DNA of 12,018 nt from Bacteroidales bacterium. Lineage in GTDB: Bacteria > Bacteroidota > Bacteroidia > Bacteroidales > UBA7960. The position numbers were made by a program, and so were the translations under genes. This document shows positions 6,907 through 12,018 of this stretch, one piece after another. Under the pieces are notes generated by a model that saw nothing but the letters and a program-made list of their open reading frames with translations, ran no database searches and had not been told where the DNA came from. How positions within the stretch are numbered: the stretch's first letter is position 1; every line of letters begins with the position of its first letter. The stretch is from positions 1 to 12,018 of the forward strand of contig SLNX01000179.1 in the NCBI GenBank assembly GCA_007132825.1. The letters run 5' to 3'.

Positions 6907-7668
6907 ATGCGGGAGCGTAGAAAAATTTATTTTTTGTCCGATAGCCATTTGGGGGTGCCCAATGCGGAAAAAAGCCGTAAGCGTGAAGAATTACTGGTTT
7001 CGTGGCTTGATGAAGCAGCCGGGGATGCCAAAACCATATTCCTGCTCGGAGATATCTTTGATTTTTGGTTTGAATACAGAACCGTTGTGCCTAAGGGGTT
7101 TGTACGATTGCTCGGAAAGATTGCCTCATTGACCGATAAAGGTATTGAGGTGCATTATTTTACAGGTAACCACGACATGTGGGCATTTGGTTATTTTGAA
7201 AAGGAGCTGGGCGTAACCATGCACCGTAAACCTTTTCAAACAGAACTCCTGGGGAAATCATTTTATATCGGACATGGCGACGGTCTCGGACCGGGGGATC
7301 ACGGATACAAATTACTGAAAGCCTTCTTCAGTTGTCGCTTTTGTCAGAAACTTTTTTCTTTTCTCCATCCCGGTTTTGGCATGGGGCTGGCCCGGTTCTT
7401 CTCAGCAAGGAGCCGCATTGCAAATGAAAACAATCCGGAAGTGTTTCACGGGAAAGAAAAGGAAATCTTGTATCAGTTTTGCAAAAATGTACTGCAAACC
7501 CATCACGTCGATTATTTTGTTTTTGGTCACAGGCATTTACCGCTCGACCTTGATGTTGCACCGGGAGTGCGATACATAAACACCGGCGACTGGGTCAGAT
7601 ATTTTTCTTATGCCGTTTATGATGGTTCCGGTATGGAGTTAAAAACTTTCGGGAAGCCTTCATCCTGA
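6907..7668 (+). CDS. lpxH: LpxH-type metallophosphoesterase (UDP-2,3-diacylglucosamine diphosphatase)
   Basis: The 253-residue product belongs to the calcineurin-like phosphoesterases and resembles the Bacteroidetes LpxH group, which hydrolyses UDP-2,3-diacylglucosamine to lipid X and UMP in lipid A synthesis at the inner face of the cytoplasmic membrane. The dinuclear metal motifs are complete: D12-x-H14 in SDSHLG, GDIFDFWFEY with D49, GNHDMW with N88-H89, GHGDG with H123 and D125, and FGHRH with H208 and H210. Aromatic residues and a hydrophobic segment around 132-165 (LLKAFFSC, KLFSFLHPGFGMGL) could form the membrane-associated lid seen in LpxH. Length is close to the usual 240-260. E. coli LpxH has NRD where this protein has NHD, so the exact substrate rests on phylum context. 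The ATG at 6907 lies about 20 nt after the predicted transcription start. Confidence 0.82.
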   Translation: MRERRKIYFLSDSHLGVPNAEKSRKREELLVSWLDEAAGDAKTIFLLGDIFDFWFEYRTVVPKGFVRLLGKIASLTDKGIEVHYFTGNHDMWAFGYFEKELGVTMHRKPFQTELLGKSFYIGHGDGLGPGDHGYKLLKAFFSCRFCQKLFSFLHPGFGMGLARFFSARSRIANENNPEVFHGKEKEILYQFCKNVLQTHHVDYFVFGHRHLPLDLDVAPGVRYINTGDWVRYFSYAVYDGSGMELKTFGKPSS

Positions 7669-7704
7669 AATACCAGTGTCTTTTTTGATCCCTGTTCAGT
7701 TTTC

Positions 7705-8808
7705 TTATTTTGATAATGAGGGTATGGATATTTTGAAAGTGGTGCCATGCTCTTTGCTGGACTCAAAGCTTACTTCACCTTTCAGGTATTTTTCAGTCAG
7801 GATTTTTATGCTGTACGTTCCCCAGCCTCGTCCCCGCGATTTTGTTGAAAACGACTTTTGAAACAGCTTTAGCTGATCCTCCTCCGGTATATGCTGTGGG
7901 TTTGATACCGAAAAAACGGCATGGTTTAGGTTGGGACTGATCTCACCCGAGATCGTTACCCCGTTCGTGCCGTTATCGGCTTCCAGGGCATTTTTCAGCA
8001 TGTTGATCAGGACCTGGCGCAACAGTGTTCGTTCCGTCGTGATGCTTGCACTTTTTTCATAGCTGATTTTTATCTCCCTCTCTGAGAATTTCTGAATGCT
8101 GCGCAATGCCTTTACCACATCCTCAATGATGGTTTTAATCGGGACTTCTGAATAATTGGTTTGCAATGTATGTGTTTCAGCATTGCTTAGCAGTTTGTAT
8201 GACTGGATCTCATCCGCGATATTTGCGGAGACCTCCTGCAGCATGGCCTTGATCTTCTGGGGTTGGATCATCTCAAATGTTTCGCTGATCCCCTGGAGTA
8301 CAGATGCCGTATTCAATATATCATGAAGAAATATGTTTTCCAGCATTTGCCGCCTGATCTTCTCACTGATATCCTCCAAAGCACAAAAAACATATTGGTT
8401 CCCGTTATGAAAAAAAGGTTTGGTAGTTACGCTCAAGGTAAGGGAAGCACCGTTCTTAAGGGCAATGTTGCACTCTCCCGAGGCATCCTCCCCCAGCTCG
8501 CTCAAAGAAATTGCCGCATTGAAACCGCATACCCTGCAAAACTCTGATGACCCGCACCCTAATTCACCTTTAACCACGTTGATGCAACCAAGGCAGGTTC
8601 CCGGCCTTTTCCCAAGAATCTCCCTGCCTGCCGCTTCTTCTGGCTTAACGGGGTTCCGGTTCAGGTAAACAACCTGCCGCTCTGTGTTAAGTATCATGAT
8701 CACATTGGGCGTATCCTCAAGCAAGCGGATGAATTGCATGCTTTCAAGTATCTCTTTTACCTGCTGTTTGACAGCCTCGCCATTGCCGTTATCATTTCTG
8801 TAGCTCAT
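7705..8808 (-). CDS. PAS-domain sensor histidine kinase with cysteine cluster, orphan
   Basis: The 367-residue product is soluble: no membrane segment or signal peptide is seen. Residues about 20-150 form a PAS domain (DTPNVIMILNTERQVVYLN at 32-50) containing a cysteine cluster: C72-x2-C75-x9-C85-x5-C91-x2-C94, in TCLGCI and GCGSSEFCRVCGF. The dimerisation helix holds the phospho-acceptor H162 in NIFLHDILNT. The ATPase domain has N-box MLKNALEA with N273, F-box LFQKSFSTK (315-323) and G2-box GRGWGTYSIK (326-335). The usual D-x-G-x-G of the G1 box is replaced by VSNPQHIPEE (301-310), which I recall as normal for this kinase subfamily. The cysteines suggest Fe-S, zinc or redox sensing. No response regulator is adjacent, so the partner is encoded elsewhere. 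The gene converges on the LpxH-like gene (36 bp gap) and diverges from DUF4301 (81 bp gap). Confidence 0.87.
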   Translation of the reverse strand: MSYRNDNGNGEAVKQQVKEILESMQFIRLLEDTPNVIMILNTERQVVYLNRNPVKPEEAAGREILGKRPGTCLGCINVVKGELGCGSSEFCRVCGFNAAISLSELGEDASGECNIALKNGASLTLSVTTKPFFHNGNQYVFCALEDISEKIRRQMLENIFLHDILNTASVLQGISETFEMIQPQKIKAMLQEVSANIADEIQSYKLLSNAETHTLQTNYSEVPIKTIIEDVVKALRSIQKFSEREIKISYEKSASITTERTLLRQVLINMLKNALEADNGTNGVTISGEISPNLNHAVFSVSNPQHIPEEDQLKLFQKSFSTKSRGRGWGTYSIKILTEKYLKGEVSFESSKEHGTTFKISIPSLSK

Positions 8809-8858
8809 AGGGTTTTTATCAGGGCTTGTGGGAGCTAAGATACAAAAAATAAAAAGTG

Positions 8859-8866
8859 TATTTTTG
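8859..8866 (+). promoter_or_regulatory. -7 element for the DUF4301 gene
   Basis: TATTTTTG is a perfect TAnnTTTG match. The start of transcription would be near 8873, about 17 nt before the ATG at 8890. No -33 TTTG is visible about 20 bp upstream, and the region is AT-rich, so this is a moderate call. The whole 81-bp gap also has to hold the promoter of the divergent histidine kinase, for which I see no perfect element. Confidence 0.42.
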
Positions 8867-8889
8867 TTCCATAACTAAATAACAACTTT

Positions 8890-10428
8890 ATGCTGAACGA
8901 AAAGGACATCCAGCAAATAGCAGAAAAAGGGATCAGTCGCGAACTGTTTCTGGAGCAGATCAACCGTTTTCAAAACGGATTTCCCCAATTGCAGATTGAA
9001 AAGCCTGCCACCGGCAATGATGGAATCATGGTGCCCGGAGATACTGAAACGGATCAAAAGGTATCTTTATATGATCGCAACGCCGGTGACTACGTGATCC
9101 AGAAGTTTGTGCCTGCCAGCGGAGCGGCAACACGAATGTTCAAAGATGTTTTTGTTTGGCGCGACTTGCTGATGGCAGGGGTGGGCAGCAAGGAACTCCT
9201 GGAGGACAATAAGGAGGCGGCAAGGTTTTTTGAAAACATACGGAAGAACGCCTTCTGGGAAGATCTAAAAGTGATCATGGACAAGGATGACCTGGATGCA
9301 GATCACCTTCTGGAATCAGCAAACTATTTGCCCATCCTCGATTACCTGCTTTTTGATGCCGGCCTTGAATATGCATCGCTCCCAAAAGCATTGATCGCTT
9401 TCCATCGATACGACGGCCAAATAAGGACTGCGATGGAGGAGCAGCTTGTAGAAGGAGCCTTTTACGCAGCAGATCGAAAAGGGGTTGTTCGGATCCACTT
9501 TACCCTTTCCCCGGAGCACACCGGGAAGTTTGAGCACCTGTTGATGCGCGTCAGGGAAAAGTATGAAAACAGGTACTCGGTAAAATATGAGGTCAACTGG
9601 TCGATGCAGAAATCTGCTACCGACACCATCGCTGTCGGAACCGACAATCTGCCATTCAGGGAAAGGGACGGAAGCCTGCTGTTCCGGCCGGGCGGACACG
9701 GAGCACTGATAAGAAACCTGCAGGATCTGGAGGCTGATATTATTTTTATCAAAAACATCGACAATGTTGTTCCTGATCATCTGAAGCAGGAGACCATCAG
9801 GTGGAAAAAAGGGCTGGGTGGCATCCTTATCGAACTGATGGAAGAATCCTATCGATGGCTAAAGCAGATGGATGAAAGCACGCTGTCGATAAATGACTAC
9901 AAGGAGGCATTGAAATTTGCTTCTGATCGGCTAAACATCGACACCAGCCGCTTTCCCGGGGAGCCGGGTGAAGGACAACCTGCTCTTTATAATGCTCTTG
10001 ACCGTCCCATAAGGGTATGCGGAATGGTAAAAAACGAGGGTGAACCTGGCGGTGGCCCCTTTTGGATCAAGGATCCTGACGGAATCAGGTCACTGCAGAT
10101 TGTGGAAATGTCGCAGATCAACATGGATGACCCCACACAGCGGGAACTGGTAGCACAAGCAACACATTTCAACCCTGTAGATCTTGTTTGCTGTATTAAA
10201 AACCACAAAGGGGAGGTCCATGACCTGCAACGGTTTGTTGATCCCGAAACCGGCTTCATCAGCCATAAGTCAAAAGATGGCAAGGACCTTAAGGCTCTGG
10301 AGCTGCCCGGATTATGGAACGGGGCGATGGCAAAATGGAATACCGTTTTTGTGGAAGTGCCTTTGATCACTTTCAACCCGGTCAAAACCATTAATGACCT
10401 CTTGCGTCCGGAACACCAAAGCAAATAG
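8890..10428 (+). CDS. DUF4301 family protein, probable UDP-sugar-pyrophosphorylase-like nucleotidyltransferase
   Basis: The 512-residue product is recognised as DUF4301, a conserved family without an assigned function that I know from Bacteroidetes. It has no signal peptide or membrane segment. The motifs seem to follow, in order, those of UDPGP-type pyrophosphorylases (UGP/UAP). FVPASGAATRMFK at 73-85 stands at the nucleotide-binding loop. LPKALIAFH at 164-172 resembles the P-K-x-L motif. RPGGHGALI at 266-274 resembles the P-x-GHG/GNGG block. FIKNIDNVV at 286-294 resembles the metal-site x-x-NIDN segment. FNPVKTINDLL at 495-505 resembles the C-terminal F-x-PVKT-x-x-DLL lysine loop. This suggests transfer of a nucleotidyl group to or from a sugar-phosphate-like substrate, but that is inference. 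The ATG at 8890 follows a -7 box by a short leader. It stands alone: the kinase is divergent and the next gene converges with a 19-bp gap. Confidence 0.85.
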   Translation: MLNEKDIQQIAEKGISRELFLEQINRFQNGFPQLQIEKPATGNDGIMVPGDTETDQKVSLYDRNAGDYVIQKFVPASGAATRMFKDVFVWRDLLMAGVGSKELLEDNKEAARFFENIRKNAFWEDLKVIMDKDDLDADHLLESANYLPILDYLLFDAGLEYASLPKALIAFHRYDGQIRTAMEEQLVEGAFYAADRKGVVRIHFTLSPEHTGKFEHLLMRVREKYENRYSVKYEVNWSMQKSATDTIAVGTDNLPFRERDGSLLFRPGGHGALIRNLQDLEADIIFIKNIDNVVPDHLKQETIRWKKGLGGILIELMEESYRWLKQMDESTLSINDYKEALKFASDRLNIDTSRFPGEPGEGQPALYNALDRPIRVCGMVKNEGEPGGGPFWIKDPDGIRSLQIVEMSQINMDDPTQRELVAQATHFNPVDLVCCIKNHKGEVHDLQRFVDPETGFISHKSKDGKDLKALELPGLWNGAMAKWNTVFVEVPLITFNPVKTINDLLRPEHQSK

Positions 10429-10447
10429 GGTAGGGAAGATTGCTCTT

Positions 10448-11857
10448 TTAGTTTCTTTTCTCCCTGATGTATTCGCGGAGAAACCGGAATACGTGTTCGG
10501 CACCGATGTCCTTGGCCACAATCTCCTTGTTGCTGTCGAGTATGAAAATCTGCGGTATTGCAAAAATGTTGTAAACATCCAGGAAGTCTGATCTCCTGTG
10601 TATGTCGTTTCCGTGGATCCACTCCTGATCATAACTGGCGATGTCGTTCAGCCATTTCTGCTTATCATTTTCAATGTTTACTGCAAAGATTCTGGCCCCA
10701 ATGCCTGATAGCTGTTCATATGACTGTTGCAAGGCGGCAGTAGCTTGTTTGCAGAAAGCACATTCTGCATCCCAGAAATAGAGAACCAGGTAATCTGCTT
10801 CAATGCCATGAAGACTGATAGGATTTCCCTCCGGGTCACTGATCTCAAAGTCCGGAGCTATGTTGCCGATCAACAGGGGCTTCAAGTCCATTGCCCTGCT
10901 GATGATCCGGTTGCGTCTTTCCTCCCCGATCCAGTCAACTTCATCAGTCATGTAGTAGTTTTCAACAAGATGTACAAAAACCTTGTCCATTCCCATAATT
11001 TGCGATGATTCGGCATTGTTGGTGATAAACCAGAGGGTGTACTTAAACATTTCCTTGTTTGCCCTTGCCTTGTCAAGCACGCGGTCAGCTTCAGCAATAA
11101 TGCTGTCGGGATGCTGGATCAGCACATTGTTGAAAAAGATTCTGAGCCGGCCGTGATATACGGGTGTTTGCAAAATCCTGTCATCAGAAAAATCAATATT
11201 ATCAAAAAAGCGTTTTTTGTAAATCTGATACATATATTCCCTGTCCATTGAACCGTCGGCCAGCAGAGGGGGATCCGGAAGTTCAGGGTCGCGCTGCGCC
11301 AGGATAATTCTTGAAAGTAGTGCATCAGGATCGGCATCAATGATCTCGTTTTGTTTATTCTGTACCCCTTCGTCCATTTCAGCCAGTTCTTCCCGAATCG
11401 CAAGCTGCCGTGCTTCGGATGTGCCGGGCTGATTAAATTCCTGTTCCAGCGTGGAACGCTGGCGCCCCTTTTCCCCGAGGAAACGGATGTATTCATAAAA
11501 AAGCACATTGTCGGGCGAGTTCCTGAAAGCAGCACTGCCAACCAGATCATTCGCATCTATGTCAATTTCAAAAACCTGATTGGCATCCAGAATGACCTCA
11601 AAGTTTCTGTCGTCTTCAAGCACCACCAGGTACATTCCCGGAACGAGTGGTTCCTGCCCCGAAAACACAAACCTGTTCTCCGTATCAACATAAGCCGTAT
11701 CTTTTAAATACTGGCGGTTGCCAAAATGGTAGGCCAGGTAGGTTTCAGTACCATCATAATTGTTGATCGTAATACTGATTTGATGTCCTTGTTCTGCTTG
11801 CACTGCCATCTTCAGAACAAGTAAAAAAAGGGAAAGTAAAAGGTAATGTCGTTTCAT
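10448..11857 (-). CDS. Secreted DUF4369/DUF5106-type thioredoxin-fold protein
   Basis: From the ATG at 11857 the product has 469 residues and begins with a cleavable signal peptide: KRH, a Leu-rich core at residues 6-15, and a likely cut after AVQA (residues 18-21). There is no lipobox cysteine, so unlike the other thioredoxin-fold protein in the window it should be a soluble periplasmic protein. A DUF4369-like domain covers about residues 26-110. A helical, charged middle region (about 110-325) fits DUF5106. The C-terminal thioredoxin domain starts near IGNIAPDFEISDPEG, has FWDAECAFC with C366 and C369 as the redox pair, and FAIPQIFILD with the cis-proline P435. Role is probably thiol-disulfide exchange in the envelope; the partner is unknown. 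An upstream in-frame TTG at 11875 is rejected because it would add residues before a well-formed signal peptide. No perfect -7 box is seen upstream. Confidence 0.88.
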   Translation of the reverse strand: MKRHYLLLSLFLLVLKMAVQAEQGHQISITINNYDGTETYLAYHFGNRQYLKDTAYVDTENRFVFSGQEPLVPGMYLVVLEDDRNFEVILDANQVFEIDIDANDLVGSAAFRNSPDNVLFYEYIRFLGEKGRQRSTLEQEFNQPGTSEARQLAIREELAEMDEGVQNKQNEIIDADPDALLSRIILAQRDPELPDPPLLADGSMDREYMYQIYKKRFFDNIDFSDDRILQTPVYHGRLRIFFNNVLIQHPDSIIAEADRVLDKARANKEMFKYTLWFITNNAESSQIMGMDKVFVHLVENYYMTDEVDWIGEERRNRIISRAMDLKPLLIGNIAPDFEISDPEGNPISLHGIEADYLVLYFWDAECAFCKQATAALQQSYEQLSGIGARIFAVNIENDKQKWLNDIASYDQEWIHGNDIHRRSDFLDVYNIFAIPQIFILDSNKEIVAKDIGAEHVFRFLREYIREKRN

Positions 11858-11957
11858 TTTGCTTTTTTGGAACAAATCATAAATTTTCTTTAGTTGTATT
11901 GTTACCTATTGTTTAAGGTTTTTATTATCCACAAATTAACACAAAATATTTCATATA

Positions 11958-12018
11958 CTCAGTTCTCAGCACTCAGTTCCCAGTTCTCAGTTCTCAGTTC
12001 TCAGTTCTCAGCTCCCAG
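11958..12018. repeat. Heptanucleotide tandem repeat, unit CTCAGTT, running off the right edge
   Basis: From 11958 to the edge there are eight full 7-bp units and five bases of a ninth, in perfect 7-bp register. Five units are exactly CTCAGTT. The variants are CTCAGCA (11965-11971), CCCAGTT (11979-11985), CTCAGCT (12007-12013) and the start of a CCCAG unit at the edge. Variation is concentrated at positions 2, 6 and 7 of the unit. The array lies about 100 bp upstream of the start of the minus-strand thioredoxin gene, and the bases between (11858-11957) are AT-rich without another feature that I can support. The total length is unknown because the array continues past the window. Confidence 0.93.

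Noticed and set aside
7669..7704. Bidirectional terminator between the LpxH-like gene and the kinase
   Set aside because: There is a T run but no inverted repeat strong enough to form a stem.
9987..10632. 211-codon antisense frame across the DUF4301 3' end
   Set aside because: It overlaps two well-supported genes, has low-complexity basic and Ser-rich composition typical of shadow frames, and shows no family motif.
1..12018. tRNA, rRNA, CRISPR array, insertion sequence or defence island
   Set aside because: No tRNA-like folds, spaced direct repeats, transposase or known defence-protein motifs were found; the only tandem repeat is the heptamer array at the right edge.

Overview
The window looks like chromosomal DNA of a Bacteroidota bacterium, most likely from the Bacteroidales or a neighbouring order. 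Several things point there: the purH-mreB-mreC-mreD order; two thioredoxin-fold proteins of the DUF4369/TlpA type; a DUF4301 protein, a family I know mainly from Bacteroidetes; Bacteroidetes-type -7 elements (TAnnTTTG) in front of several genes; and the absence of clear Shine-Dalgarno sequences before most starts. Genes are tightly packed and no gap exceeds about 230 bp. No tRNA, rRNA, CRISPR array, insertion sequence or phage gene was seen.

Layout. (1) Positions 1-794, minus strand: a YitT-type membrane protein whose 3' end is cut off by the left edge. (2) 858-4801, plus strand: purH (last two steps of IMP synthesis), then mreB, mreC and mreD (rod-shape / elongasome scaffold) with gaps of 31, 9 and 13 bp. 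The mrdA (PBP2) and rodA genes that usually follow in Bacteroidetes are absent. (3) 4906-6090, plus strand: a lipoprotein with a DUF4369-like N-terminus and a C-terminal TlpA thioredoxin domain, with its own promoter. (4) 6092-6679, minus strand: a cysteine-dioxygenase-like cupin, stop to stop with the lipoprotein and only 1 bp between them. (5) 6907-7668, plus strand: an LpxH-type metallophosphoesterase behind the best promoter in the window, whose spacer holds a perfect 7-bp inverted repeat. (6) 7705-8808, minus strand: an orphan PAS histidine kinase with a striking cysteine cluster. (7) 8890-10428, plus strand: a DUF4301 protein that appears to carry the motif series of UDP-sugar pyrophosphorylases. 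(8) 10448-11857, minus strand: a secreted DUF4369/DUF5106/thioredoxin protein. (9) 11958-12018: a CTCAGTT heptamer tandem array running off the right edge.

Functionally, the left half is housekeeping (purines, cell shape). The right half is a set of single-gene units concerned with envelope biogenesis (LpxH-like), extracytoplasmic thiol chemistry (two thioredoxin-fold proteins), thiol oxidation (the cupin), signalling (the Cys-rich kinase) and a probable nucleotide-sugar enzyme (DUF4301). They do not form one operon, and I see no complete new multi-gene system. The most promising undescribed elements are the DUF4301 enzyme and the Cys-cluster kinase.
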